NCBI RefSeq assembly: GCF_017968845.1 | Contig: NZ_CP072876.1 | Span: 992,001-1,056,000, forward strand | Direction: 5' to 3' | DNA: 64,000 nt | Source of the DNA: Microbacterium sp. NIBRBAC000506063 | Lineage (GTDB): Bacteria; Actinomycetota; Actinomycetes; Actinomycetales; Microbacteriaceae | Position numbers and translations under genes: made by a program | Shown here: positions 15,368-25,355 of the stretch, one piece after another | Layout of the letters: each line of letters starts with the position of its first letter | How positions within the stretch are numbered: position 1 is the first letter of the stretch | Notes under the pieces: generated by a model | The model's input: only the letters and a program-made list of their open reading frames with translations | Databases searched by the model: none | What the model was told of the DNA's origin: nothing

Positions 15368-17408
15368 GACGCATCCCACCCCGGCAGATCCGACAGCAGA
15401 CCCTCCGGTACGCGCTCGCCTGAGAGGCATGACCCTGCTCCTTGCCGCGGGAGTCCTCCTCCTGAGTCTCGCCGTGCCGGTCGTTGTGACGGTGATGCTG
15501 GGTGCCGCGCCGTTCGAGCAGATCCATCTCAGCTTCCCGGGTTTCGATGTCGCGGTGACCACAACGGTGCTGACAGTGACTGCGAACGCGGGCAGCATGG
15601 TCAGTGCCGGGGCACTGGTTCATCTTCTGTTTCTGCACGCGGTGCCGGCACGGCGGGCGCGGAGCATCGCGCAGGGCTTCGAGCTGAGGGTGCTGCAGAT
15701 TGCCGCGGGCGTGTGGACGGCATCCGCGGCGGGCTGGTGGTGTTCGAGACGCTCGATGCGAACGGAGCTCCGCTGACCGCGCTGGAGGCCCCGCAGGCGT
15801 TCGGGTGGCTGTTCCAGCTCAGCTATGCGCCGATGGCGTGGACGATCAGTCTGGCAGCCGCCCTGATCGTCCTGTTTGGGGCGTTCTTCGCCTACAGATG
15901 GACGGGACTGCTGATCCCTCTGTGGGTCACGACGATCGCGCTGCTCGCCCCGGTGGTCAGCGGACAGGTGCTCGTCGGACCCGACCACGATGTCGGCGGC
16001 GATGCGGCCGTCTTCCAGACCCTCGCCGCGTACTCGTTCTTCGGCGCGATCCTCGTCGCCGCGATCCGTGTCGCTTCCGGCAGGCTGGTCGACCCGGTGA
16101 CACTGCGGCGGATGTTCCTGCTCGGCACCGTCGCCCTGCCGGTCGTCATCCTCAGCGATGTGGTGATCGCCGCGTTCAAGCTCGCCGGCAGCTCGCCTGC
16201 GGCATCGCTGACGGGTTGGCTGATCCTCACAGGCCAGATCTGCCTGCTGGTCGTTGCCATCGTGATGGTCGTCGCGGGATCATGGGTCGGCAGGGGAACC
16301 TGCGTGCGCAGCACGTCACTGGCCTGCTGACGGTCGCGGCGATCGCGATCGCCGGGTGGATCGGGGTCACCGCGGCGATGACCCGGCAACCGCCCCGCAG
16401 TACTTCGTGCCCACGAGCATCGAGCAAGTCTTCATGGGCTTTGACGTGCCCGACCCGCCAACCGCGGTGGTGCTGTTCACGCACTGGCGCCCCAACCTGC
16501 TGTTCCTGGGCCTCGCAGCTGTCGGCGTGACGGTATATCTCCTCGCCGTCCGCATCCTGCATCGCCGGGGAGACCGATGGCCTGTCGGGCGTACCGTGTC
16601 CTGGGTGCTCGGGTGGGCGGTGATCGTCTTCGCAACCAGTTCGGGGTTCGGGAAGTACTCAGCACCGGACTTCGGCATCCACATGATCGTGCACATGAGC
16701 CTGAACATGCTCGCCCCCGGCCTGCTTGTCCTCGGCGGCATCGTCACTCTCCTGCTGCGCGCCAGCCGTCCCGACCCTCAGAAGCCGGCCGGGCTGCATG
16801 ACTGGGTCACCTGGGTGCTGCACTGGCGGGTGGCGCACTTCGTCTACAACCCGCTGATCGTCTTCGTCGTGTTCATCGGCTCCTACTACGGGCTATATCT
16901 CACGGGCATCTTCGGCGACTTCATGCGCTTCCACTGGGCGCACCAGGCGATGAACCTGCACTTCCTCATCGTCGGCTATCTGTATTACAGCCTGATCATC
17001 GGCGTCGATCGCCCGCCCCGACCGCTCCCGCACATCGGCAAGCTCGGCTATGTCCTGGCCGCGATGCCCTTCCACGCTTTCTTCGGCGTCATCCTGATGA
17101 CAAGCGGCACGATCATCGCCGAGACCTTCTACCGCTACCTCGACCTGCCCTGGGCGGATCTGCAGGCTCAGCAGTACCTTGCCGGCGGCGTCGCGTGGGC
17201 GGGCGGGGAGATCCCGTTGCTGATCGTGATCACCGTGCTCTCTATCCAATGGGGGCGTCAGGACGCGAAAGAGGCTCGCCGTAAGGACCGACACTTGGAC
17301 GCCGGCCGAGACGACGAGTTCGACGCCTACAACCAGATGCTCGCCCGCCTCACCGAACGCGACCGGCGAAGTCCCGCACCCACCCCGGCCACTGGCAAGG
17401 AGGAATGA
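15360..17408 (+). CDS. Fused CopD / CtaG-type membrane copper protein, about three frameshifts
   Basis: About 682 aa when joined. The N-terminal half is CopD-like with about eight helices (MTLLLAAGVLLLSLAVPVVV; SYAPMAWTISLAAALIVLFG). The C-terminal half is the Caa3-type CtaG fold, with HMIVHMSLNMLAPGLLVLGG, HWRVAHFVYNPLIVFVVF and HWAHQAMNLHFLIVGY; the His and Met residues in the membrane are the presumed copper ligands. Shifts lie near 15735, 16300 and 16400. Such fusions are common in actinobacteria and are tied to copper supply to oxidase or resistance. A short gap of six bases leads to copA. Confidence 0.85.
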
Positions 17409-17414
17409 GGCACC

Positions 17415-19668
17415 ATGACCGATACGCTCACGAACCTTGTCGCTGCGGATGCGCTCGAGCTGGACATCTCCGGGATGACCTGCGCCGCCTGCGCGGGGCG
17501 CGTCGAACGGGCGCTGAACAAGCTCGACGGTGTCACCGCAACCGTCAACTACGCCACCGAACGCGCTCTGGTCACCGGAATCGCCCCTTCGGATGCGGGA
17601 GCCGCGATCCGGCAGATCGAGAACGCCGGGTACGGCGCCCACCTGCGCAAGAACGATGATGACGCCTGGTCACGGCGCGCGACCGAGGTGCGGATCACCT
17701 CGCTTCGCCGTCGTCTCATCGTCTCCGCGTTGCTGACCGTGCCGCTCATGGACATCACCATCGTCCTCGCCTTGGTCCCGGAGTGGCGTTTCCCCGGGTG
17801 GGAGTGGCTGTGCATCCTCATGGCGCTGCCGATCGTAACCTGGTGCGCCTTGCCCTTCCACAGGGCCACGATCCGCAACCTCCGTCACGGCATGGTCAGC
17901 ATGGACACCCTCGTCTCCCTGGGCATCGCCGCCGCCTTCGGCTGGGCTGTGGCCACACTCCTGTTCGGATTCGGGCAGACGGGCGAGGGCGGGTACTGGC
18001 TCGGCTTCGGAATCACCCCGCCGGGGCGGACTCGCTCTACCTCGATGTCGCCGCCGGGCTGACCACGTTCCAGCTCGCCGGCCGCTACTTCGAGACCCGT
18101 TCCCGCCGGAAGGCCGGGGACGTCCTCGGCGCACTGAACGCCCTCGCCGCCACACACGTCCGCATCCTCCGAGACGCCACGGAGACTGTGGAACCGGCGG
18201 GGAACCTGCGCGTCGGCGATACCTTCGTCGTCCTGCCCGGCGAGACGATCCCCGCCGACGGCACCATCACCGCCGGAACCGCCGCCGTCGACGCGAGCAT
18301 GATGACCGGAGAACCTGTACCCGTTGCCGTGAGCGAAGGCGAGGCCGTCACCGGGGGACGATCAGTACCGACGGGCGGCTGGAGGTCACGGCAACTTCCG
18401 TCGGCGCGAACACCCAGCTCGCGCAGATGGCCGCCCTTACCGAGCAGGCGCAAGCTCGCAAAGCCCGCGTTCAGGCGCTCGTCGACCGCGTCGTCACCTG
18501 GTTCGTCCCGTCCGTCATCACTCTCGCCCTCCTCGTCGGTACCGCCTGGGCGCTGGCCGGCTCACCGATCGAGAATGCCTTCGGCATCGGCATCAGCGTG
18601 CTCATCATCGCCTGCCCCTGCGCCCTGGGTCTGGCGACCCCGACCGCTCTCATGGTCGGCATCGGAAGAGCGGCCACCCTCGGGATCCTCATCAAAGGCC
18701 ATGACGCCCTCGAAGCCTCCGGCGGTGTCACCACCGTCGTCCTCGACAAGACCGGAACCCTCACCACCGGTGCCATGACCGTCCAGGCGCTCACCGTCTT
18801 CGACCTACCCGAACACGAGGTGTGGCGTCTGGCCACATCCATCGAACAAGGTTCCGAGCACGCCATTGCCCGAGCGATCGAACGAGGCGCGAAGAACCAC
18901 GTCACCGATCTGCACCCGCTCCAGGGCTTCACAGCCCTGCCCGGCCTCGGCGCCACCGCCCACGTCAACGGCCACGCTCTCCTCATCGGCAGCCCCACGC
19001 TCCTCAACGACAACGGCATCCCCGTGACCGCGCGGGCCCAGCAGGCGATCGAGGAAGCGGATGCTGCCGGGAACACCGTCGTTCTCCTCGCCCAAGACGA
19101 ACAGATCGTGGGGATCTTCTCCCTCGCCGACACCCTCAAGCCCCGCGCCGCAGAAGCGATCTCCGCCATCCATGACCTCGGACTGGAGACCGTGCTGCTC
19201 ACCGGAGACAGCCCCGCCGCAGGCTCCCGCATCGCCGCCGAGCTCGGCATAGATCAAGTACACGCCGGCGTCACCCCCGACCGTAAAGCCGACACCATCC
19301 GCGCCCTCCAAGCCGAGGGCAAGAAGGTCGCGATGGTCGGCGACGGCATCAACGACGCCGTCGCCCTCGCCACCGCCGACCTCGGCCTGGCCATCGCCAC
19401 CGGCACCGACATCGCCCTCAAAGCCGCCGACATGATCCTCGTCCGAGACGACCTCCACGTCATCCCCGATGCCATCACCATCGCCCGCAAGACCCTCAGC
19501 ACCATCCGCATCAATCTCGTCTGGGCCTTCGGATACAACATCGCAGCTATCCCCATCGCCGCCGCCGGCCTCCTCAACCCCCTCATCGCCGCCGGAGCGA
19601 TGGCACTCTCCTCCGTCTTCGTCGTCTACAACAGCCTCCGCATCCAACGCGTCCACGGCACCCGGTAG
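17415..19668 (+). CDS. copA: Cu(I)-translocating P1B-type ATPase, two frameshifts
   Basis: About 751 aa when joined. One N-terminal HMA domain (SGMTCAACAGRVERAL) is followed by eight helices. Seen in order are MTGEPVPV (actuator), IIACPCALGLATPTALM (CPC ion site), DKTGTLTTG (phosphorylated Asp), a GSEHAIARAI nucleotide-site His, and GDGINDAVAL. The YN in WAFGYNIAAIPIAAAG and MxxSS in MALSSVFVVYN mark the Cu(I)/Ag(I) subgroup. It exports cytosolic copper. Shifts lie near 18020 and 18365, both in C/G runs. Last gene of the plus-strand copper operon. Confidence 0.92.
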
Positions 19669-19793
19669 TCCCGCCTTCCCCAGCTACGGGAGAACCTGCC
19701 GACTCACCAGTCAGCCATGTTCTTCCGAATGAACGTATGCTACCGTGGTAGATAACATAGTTTCCGTACTAGAAATCCTGGGTGGTGAGCCTC
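19669..19793 (+). promoter_or_regulatory. Intergenic region before the relaxase gene, with palindrome CTACCGTGGTAG
   Basis: A perfect 12-bp palindrome occupies 19740-19751, followed by GATAACATAG as a possible -10. It resembles the copper operators but has a four-base centre. It could be a regulator site or part of an oriT, which usually lies next to a MobF gene; neither is established. Confidence 0.4.
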
Positions 19794-22394
19794 ATGCATG
19801 GCGGTGTGATTCTGTTCCGGGGAACCGGGGCCGATGCGCGCCGTTATGTCGAGGCCGACCGCTCTCGCGCGGATGACTACTACCTCGGCACTGACGCGTC
19901 CGTGGCGGATTTCACTGCGCTCGATGGTGCCGGGAACGTGACAGTCGCGCTGGGCCTCGACCCGGAGGCGTATGCAGCCTGGGTGGACTGGACGAGCCCG
20001 CTCACAGGCGAGTCGATGGGCAGGCCCCGTTTGCCGGGCGAGGGGCGGCAGGGGTCTCCGAGGTTCGCGGAGATGGTCGTGAACGCCCCGAAGTCGCTGT
20101 CGATCGCCGCAGCTCTCCACCCGGAAGTCTCTGCTGCTCTCGACCGGGCGCAGCAGGACGCGGTGGCGGAGATTCAGCGGTGGCTCGCTCAGCACTCCGT
20201 GACCCGTGTGGGTCCGCGCGGCAAGCAGGAGGTTGTGCCCGTCCAGCAGTTGCAGACGGTGGCGGTGTCGCACCGCACGTCCCGGGCGGGTGATCCGCAT
20301 CGGCATATCCACTTCCAGATCGGCACCCGCGTATGGGCGGCCGGGAAGCGGCGGGCGCTGGACACGGCGGCGTTGTTCCGGCAGCAGGGCGCGATTCGCG
20401 CGCTCGGTACTGCCGTGATCGCCGCGCACCCGGAGCTTGCGGAGGTGCTGGATCGGCACGGCCTGACTCTTGACCCCGTATCGGGTGAGGTGGTCGAGCT
20501 CGAGCGGTTCAACGGCGTGATGAGTAAGCGCGGCGAGCAAGTGCGCCGACACCTCGAACGGTTCGAAGCGGAGTGGGAGGCGGCACATCCCGGCGAGTCG
20601 ATGGGGCCGGTTGTCTCCGCGCGTCTCGCGGCGAAAGCGTGGGCGCACGAGCGGCCCGCGAAGAAGCCCACGACCCTCCGCGAAGAGCAGGCGTGGGTGA
20701 CCGAGCTGCACGACGTCGGCTACGACCCGGCCAGGTTGCGCCGGCCTGCGCGCCGTACGCCGGCGTCACTTGACGACCTCTCCGTGCAGACCGTCGCGAA
20801 CCGGGCACTGGATCGGTGCGCGGCTGGTGGTTCGGCGTGGACGAGGCATACGGTGCAGGAGCACGCGACACGGATCATGACCGAGTATGGCGTGCAAGCA
20901 GCGCCCGCCGAGATACGCGAGTTCGTGAACGTCGCAACGGCGTTGGCGATGGAGGATTGCTTCTCGATCCTCCCGCCTGGCGCACCCGCCCCGGAGCATG
21001 TGGCGCACCTCACCTCGCTCAGGGTGGTGCAGGCGGAGACGGAGCTGCGCGACCTCATCTCCGCGCGCATCCCGCAACAAGACCCGGAGCACCCGGACGT
21101 AAGCCGGGCGGCGCGCAGGCGTGGCCTGGACGCCGGGCAGGAGCGCGCCGCCGCCGCGGTCGCATCGACCGATCCGCTCGTGATCGTGGAAGGCGCAGCA
21201 GGTAGTGGGAAGACGACGATGCTCGGTGTTGCAGTCGAGGCCGCCGCACTGCACGGGCGGGCGTCGCGGGTGGTTGCGCCGACGTTGCGCGCCGCGCAGG
21301 TCGCGCACGATGAACTCGGCGTGCCCGCGACCAGTGTTGCGGCGCTCGTGCACGCTCACGGGTGGCGATGGAACAGCGACGGCGTCTGGACGCGCCTCGC
21401 ACCCGGCGACACCGACCCCGACACCGGGCACACCTATCACGGCCCAGTCGAGGGTGCGCGGCTGGCGCGGGGTGAGCGGGTGATCGTGGACGAGGCCGGA
21501 ATGCTCGACCAGGACACCGCAATCGCCCTCCTGACCGTCTGCGATGAGGCGGGCGCGACGGTCGCGCTCGTAGGGGATCGTGCGCAGCTCGCCGCCGTCG
21601 GTCGTGGCGGGGTTCTCGACATGGCCGCACAGCTCCGGGGCCGCACGTTCGACATGGCGCAGGTGCACCGTTTCACTGACCGCGCCTACGCCGACCTGAC
21701 GGTGCGGATGCGCGACGGTGGCAACCCTGGCGAGGTGTTCGACCGGCTCACCGTGCTCGGCCTCGTACGCCTGCACGCCAGCAACGAAGACGTGCGCGAG
21801 CACATCGCCAAGCGAAGCCGGGAGGGAGAAACCGTCACGGTCACGTCCAATGACGAGGCTCGCGCTGTGAACGCGCGTATCCGTGAGGAACGGGTGGCGC
21901 GTGGAGAGGTCGACGACCATCGCACCGCGACCGGCAACGACGGCCTCCCCATCGGTGCTGGGGACGTGATCCAAACGCGCAAGAACAACACCAGCATCGG
22001 TGTGGCGAACCGTCAGAACTGGATCGTGCAACGCGTCGAGCAGGACGGGGCCTTGCGTGTGCGCGAGGCGGGGAACGGGCGGAAGCGGCAGCGCACCGTG
22101 CGCCTGCCCGCCGAGTATGTGGCCGAACACGCGCACCTGTCGTATGCGGCGACCGCCTACGGGGTGCAGGGCGCGACCGTCACCGGGTCGCACACGATCC
22201 TCACCGACGCCACCAGCGCCGCAGGCGTGTACGTCGGCATGACTCGCGGCCGCGAACAGAACCTGCTGCACGTCGTTGCCGAGACCCAGGAGCAGGCGTG
22301 GGAGCAGTTCATCGCGGCGATGGAGCGGGACCGTGCCGACCGAGGCCTCACCGACGCGACCGAACGCGCAGCAGACGCTGTGCGGGGCTCGTGA
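19794..22394 (+). CDS. MobF-family relaxase-helicase (TraA/TrwC type)
   Basis: About 866 aa from ATG 19794 (upstream GTGs at 19782/19785 are possible). The N-terminal relaxase domain has candidate nicking tyrosines in RRYVEADRSRADDYY and the three-His metal site DPHRHIHFQI near residue 165. The C-terminal RecD-like helicase has Walker A EGAAGSGKTT (about 467) and Walker B VIVDEAGMLDQ (about 562), and the motif LSYAATAYGVQGATVTGSH near the end. It nicks oriT and unwinds the strand for transfer. No coupling protein or type IV secretion genes are in the island, so transfer would need a helper element. Confidence 0.88.
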   Translation: MHGGVILFRGTGADARRYVEADRSRADDYYLGTDASVADFTALDGAGNVTVALGLDPEAYAAWVDWTSPLTGESMGRPRLPGEGRQGSPRFAEMVVNAPKSLSIAAALHPEVSAALDRAQQDAVAEIQRWLAQHSVTRVGPRGKQEVVPVQQLQTVAVSHRTSRAGDPHRHIHFQIGTRVWAAGKRRALDTAALFRQQGAIRALGTAVIAAHPELAEVLDRHGLTLDPVSGEVVELERFNGVMSKRGEQVRRHLERFEAEWEAAHPGESMGPVVSARLAAKAWAHERPAKKPTTLREEQAWVTELHDVGYDPARLRRPARRTPASLDDLSVQTVANRALDRCAAGGSAWTRHTVQEHATRIMTEYGVQAAPAEIREFVNVATALAMEDCFSILPPGAPAPEHVAHLTSLRVVQAETELRDLISARIPQQDPEHPDVSRAARRRGLDAGQERAAAAVASTDPLVIVEGAAGSGKTTMLGVAVEAAALHGRASRVVAPTLRAAQVAHDELGVPATSVAALVHAHGWRWNSDGVWTRLAPGDTDPDTGHTYHGPVEGARLARGERVIVDEAGMLDQDTAIALLTVCDEAGATVALVGDRAQLAAVGRGGVLDMAAQLRGRTFDMAQVHRFTDRAYADLTVRMRDGGNPGEVFDRLTVLGLVRLHASNEDVREHIAKRSREGETVTVTSNDEARAVNARIREERVARGEVDDHRTATGNDGLPIGAGDVIQTRKNNTSIGVANRQNWIVQRVEQDGALRVREAGNGRKRQRTVRLPAEYVAEHAHLSYAATAYGVQGATVTGSHTILTDATSAAGVYVGMTRGREQNLLHVVAETQEQAWEQFIAAMERDRADRGLTDATERAADAVRGS

Positions 22395-23251
22395 ACGATG
22401 GGCCGGTACGGCTCGTGCAGACGGAGCGGGCACGCCTGACGCAGCTCATCGAACGCGCAGAGCAGCACGCAGCACTGTTCGAGGATGCCGCCGCCCGATT
22501 CGCCGCACAGAAGCAAGCGCATCACGTCGAAGCCGAGGAGCACGCCGAGCGTGTGACCCATGCCAAGGCGCTTGCAGAGCACACCCGGCACGCGTTCACC
22601 GCCGAAGTGGAGACGCGGGTGCGGACAGATGGGCAAGAACTCGTGGAGGCTCGCGCGCAGCTTCAGGCCGCTCGCGACGCGGCGCGTGCGGCGAAGTTCG
22701 GGCGCAGGCGCACCGCCGCCCGGGACATCAACACCGCGGAAGAGTCGGTGGCGAAGATCGAGCAGCGCGTCACCCAGACCTGGGGCACCTCGCCGTCTCT
22801 CTTGCGCCCTGTCGCCGAGTGGGCGACGAAGATCGCGACGGAACACGCTGACGCTCACTCGGAGGTGCAGGCGGCTGAACAGGCTCTCAGCGACACCGAG
22901 GCCGCGAGGCAGCAGGCGGCCCAGCGGCAGGCCGTCGAACGGGATCGCCTCACCGTCGAGGTGTACGGCGCGGAGCAGGCACGGCAGATGCGAGGCACCT
23001 TCCGCACCCCGAACCCCAAGGCCGACGCCGAACGCGCCAGGAAGCGGGCAGCCGACGCGCGGCGGGTCATCGCTGAGTTGGATGCCCGCCCCGTCGCTGA
23101 GGCCGCCGAATGGCTCGCCCAGCGGCGAGAGCAGCAACGGGCCGAGCGCGAGGCGCTGCAAGCCCGTCAGGAGGCCCTCGCGCGCCGCAGCGCAGGGCTG
23201 ACGAGGACTGGCCCGGATCAGCGGCGAGAAGGGCCGGGGCGCAACTTGTGA
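22391..23251 (+). CDS. Coiled-coil mobilization accessory protein
   Basis: 286 aa from a GTG at 22391 that overlaps the relaxase stop (GTGA), implying coupled translation. The product is almost entirely charged helix rich in Ala, Glu, Arg and Gln (LIERAEQHAALFEDAAARFA; ARKRAADARRVIAELDARPV), predicted as long coiled coil. Similar proteins follow MobF genes in actinobacterial mobile elements, where they are thought to assist relaxosome assembly. No enzymatic motif is visible. Confidence 0.65.
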   Translation: MNDGPVRLVQTERARLTQLIERAEQHAALFEDAAARFAAQKQAHHVEAEEHAERVTHAKALAEHTRHAFTAEVETRVRTDGQELVEARAQLQAARDAARAAKFGRRRTAARDINTAEESVAKIEQRVTQTWGTSPSLLRPVAEWATKIATEHADAHSEVQAAEQALSDTEAARQQAAQRQAVERDRLTVEVYGAEQARQMRGTFRTPNPKADAERARKRAADARRVIAELDARPVAEAAEWLAQRREQQRAEREALQARQEALARRSAGLTRTGPDQRREGPGRNL

Positions 23252-23266
23252 CCCGGCCTGGTGACG

Positions 23267-24049
23267 CTACAGAGACAGCCCACCGTGGGGCGTTGGCGGC
23301 TCCGGGCGGCGCGCGCCCGTGCCGAACGACCCCGCGGCCGAATGAGAACGTCGGCGGCGGGCTGCGTCGAGTTCGCGATCCAGCACGTCCGGCGTCCGCG
23401 AGACACCCCGCGCTTGGAAGCTGCGCACCTGCTCCACCGTCACCGCCTCCCCAGCTCGCCCGCCTGCGTCGAGCCGGTGGAGGTTCGGCCGGATCAGCGC
23501 GTCGATGCCTGTGTGGTCTTCCACGATCGCGAGGGTGCGGGCGTGGGCGAACACGTCGCCGGGAATCTGAGACCAGTCGATGACCCATCCGGCGTCGCGG
23601 GCGAGCTGGTTGAACATGATGTGCTGACTGCGGGTGTTCACGTCACGGAACGGGTGGATCGCGGTCGTCTCACCCCACACCCAGGCCAGCCCGTCGGAGA
23701 ACGCATCCGCGTCCAGGCCGCGGAGATGGTCACGGGCAGCGAGTTCCCCGAAGACGCGCTCAGCCTCGGGCACGATGAACGGCGGACGGCAGTGTGCGAT
23801 ACCCGTGCCGCCGGGGTGCGTGTCGGTGTCGCGGATGTCACCACCCCAGACATACAGATCGGCAGTCAGATGCCGGTGGATGGCCTGCAAGTGGGCGAGG
23901 TCGTATCGGCCGGGGATCGGGTGCTCGGTGAGTTCGACCATGCGCTGATGGATCGCGGCCGTCTCCACGGCTTTCCAGCGGTCGTAGTCGGTGATGCCGA
24001 GCTTGTTGATCAGAACGAGGCTGTTCGGGTAGCTGTAGCGGTCGGGCAC
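23267..24049 (-). CDS. Fic-domain protein, probable AMP-transferase toxin
   Basis: 260 aa. The Fic motif starts at His-132 as HPFRDVNTRS, where the usual GN of HPFxxGNxR is replaced by VN; the catalytic His, Phe, Asp and Arg are kept. An upstream beta-hairpin flap (DLYVWGGDIRD) and the C-terminal Arg-rich tail fit the VbhT/Doc-like short toxins. Fic enzymes transfer AMP from ATP to hydroxyls on target proteins such as gyrase or topoisomerase IV. The next gene upstream, 21 bp away, is the size of a VbhA antitoxin. Probably maintains the island or aids transfer. Confidence 0.78.
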   Translation of the reverse strand: MPDRYSYPNSLVLINKLGITDYDRWKAVETAAIHQRMVELTEHPIPGRYDLAHLQAIHRHLTADLYVWGGDIRDTDTHPGGTGIAHCRPPFIVPEAERVFGELAARDHLRGLDADAFSDGLAWVWGETTAIHPFRDVNTRSQHIMFNQLARDAGWVIDWSQIPGDVFAHARTLAIVEDHTGIDALIRPNLHRLDAGGRAGEAVTVEQVRSFQARGVSRTPDVLDRELDAARRRRSHSAAGSFGTGARRPEPPTPHGGLSL

Positions 24050-24070
24050 TGGTGCTCCTGCCCGGACGGG

Positions 24071-24271
24071 TTACTTCTCGGGGAAGCGGTCAAGCGCCGC
24101 AGCGATCGCCTCGCGCACCGCCTCATCCGCGGACAGTTCACCGCGCACCTGACGGCGGGCAATCTCTCGGTCCGCCTCAGTCACGACCGCACCGGCCGTG
24201 ACCTGCCCGGCCTCGACCTCCGCGAGCACTCGCCGGACATGGGCCTCGGATACCGGAGTCTTGAGAGCCAT
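24071..24271 (-). CDS. VbhA-like antitoxin of the Fic pair
   Basis: 66 aa, all-helical. The central part ADREIARRQVRGELSADEAV matches the VbhA-type antitoxin domain that inserts a helix into the Fic ATP pocket; I could not place the canonical S/TxxxEG/N inhibitory motif with certainty. ATG at 24271 has AAGGAGG upstream, giving strong translation as expected for an antitoxin encoded first. The 109-bp gap before it carries its promoter. Confidence 0.65.
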   Translation of the reverse strand: MALKTPVSEAHVRRVLAEVEAGQVTAGAVVTEADREIARRQVRGELSADEAVREAIAAALDRFPEK

Positions 24272-24380
24272 GCGGGGTGCCTCCTTATGGTTGGCGTTCT
24301 GTACCTAGTTTACGTCGCCCCACCGACATCCACCCGGAAGCCAGGGGCGGGGGTGCCGATTCGGCACAGCCAGCGGAGTG

Positions 24381-24605
24381 TCAGGATTCGCCGGTATCAG
24401 TCCCGACATCTGCGAAGAGGGCGAGGAACTTCTCACGCGGGATCACGATGCGCCGACCGAGCTTCACATGCGGGATGGTGCCCTCGTTGATGCTCGTGGT
24501 GATCGTGCGGGGATCGACGCCGAGTGCTTCGGCGGCTTCTTTGCGGGTGATGACGAGGCTGCGTCGCCCACGGAGGTCGTCCATGTCGAGGGTGCTCTGC
24601 CGCAT
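24381..24605 (-). CDS. Excisionase-like HTH protein
   Basis: 74 aa. A MerR/excisionase-type winged helix (LVITRKEAAEALGVDPRTIT, EGTIPHVKLGRRIVIPRE) as found in Xis proteins of actinobacterial integrative elements. Divergent from the XRE regulator-integrase unit, so the two may share control. It would bend attachment-site DNA for excision by the integrase at 25352, or act as a transcription regulator of transfer genes. Confidence 0.7.
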   Translation of the reverse strand: MRQSTLDMDDLRGRRSLVITRKEAAEALGVDPRTITTSINEGTIPHVKLGRRIVIPREKFLALFADVGTDTGES

Positions 24606-24668
24606 GTCGCACCATCCGTTCGTGTCAGCGCCGAGAAGTATGGTTCATCCCACCGTAGAGAATCGCAC

Positions 24669-24702
24669 TTGCGCTGTCAAGCATTGCGCTGTAGTTTTCT
24701 AC
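24669..24702 (+). promoter_or_regulatory. Direct and inverted repeats at the XRE gene promoter
   Basis: TTGCGCTGT occurs at 24669-24677 and 24684-24692, and GTAGTTTTCTAC (24691-24702) ends one base before the ATG at 24704. There is no room for a ribosome site, so the transcript may be leaderless, with the dyad as an autoregulatory operator. Confidence 0.45.
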
Positions 24703-24703
24703 T

Positions 24704-25355
24704 ATGGAAACCGAGAGGGTGCGGGGCAACCCCGCAGGCATCACGAACACGCACGTCGCACAGAACATCCGTGCGGCCCGGCAAGCGATCGGTATGGACT
24801 TGCGCACCATGTCCGACGGGCTGAGAGCCGCAGGGCGCAAGCTCTCCACCTCGGGCATCAGCAAGTTGGAGGCCGGGGATCGCCGCGTGGACGTGGACGA
24901 CCTGACCGTGATCGCCTACCTGCTGCGCACCACCCCGCCGCGCTCCTGACCCCGCCCGACGAGCAGACGACCCTCACCGGGGTGCCGGAAGGGTATGAGC
25001 CGGAGGAGATCGACAGGTGGATGCGCGGGGAACTCGTGCTCACCGATGAGGGGCTGTTCAACTACTGGCAGCAGGAATGGGTGATCTGCACCGACCGCAT
25101 CCACCACCTCGAAACCACCCTCGCAGGCATGACCGCCCGAGCAAGGACGATCCCGAGAAGCCGAGCGCCCACCCCAAGACCATCGCCGCCTACCAGGAAC
25201 GTTTGGAGACAGCGCGGGCACGCGCGCGTGTGATCCGGGAGCGAGGCGTGCAACTCGACCCGGAGGGGCGTGTGTTCAACGCCGCCGACTACATCCAGAA
25301 CTACGGCGATACCCATCGGCCCGGGCAGACGACGGCAAGGAGCACCCTGTCATGA
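24704..25355 (+). CDS. XRE-family HTH regulator, two frameshifts
   Basis: About 217 aa when joined. The N-terminal HTH spans residues 15-75 (HVAQNIRAARQAIGMDLRTM, SGISKLEAGDRRVDVDDLTV). The middle part in a second frame reads TGVPEGYEPEEIDRWMRGEL, and the last part EKPSAHPKTIAAYQERLETA in a third. Shifts near 24935 (a CCCC run) and 25145 restore continuity. The ATGA overlap with the integrase links it to control of integration or excision; a phage-repressor-like role is likely. Confidence 0.7.

Noticed and set aside
18805..19656. Long open frame antisense to copA with Gly/Asp/Val-rich product
   Set aside because: It mirrors the third-position GC bias of copA, has no recognisable motif or ribosome site, and the copA frame is clearly coding.
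20766..22433. 555-codon open frame antisense to the relaxase
   Set aside because: High-GC shadow of a gene with intact relaxase and helicase motifs; Arg/His-rich product without any domain.
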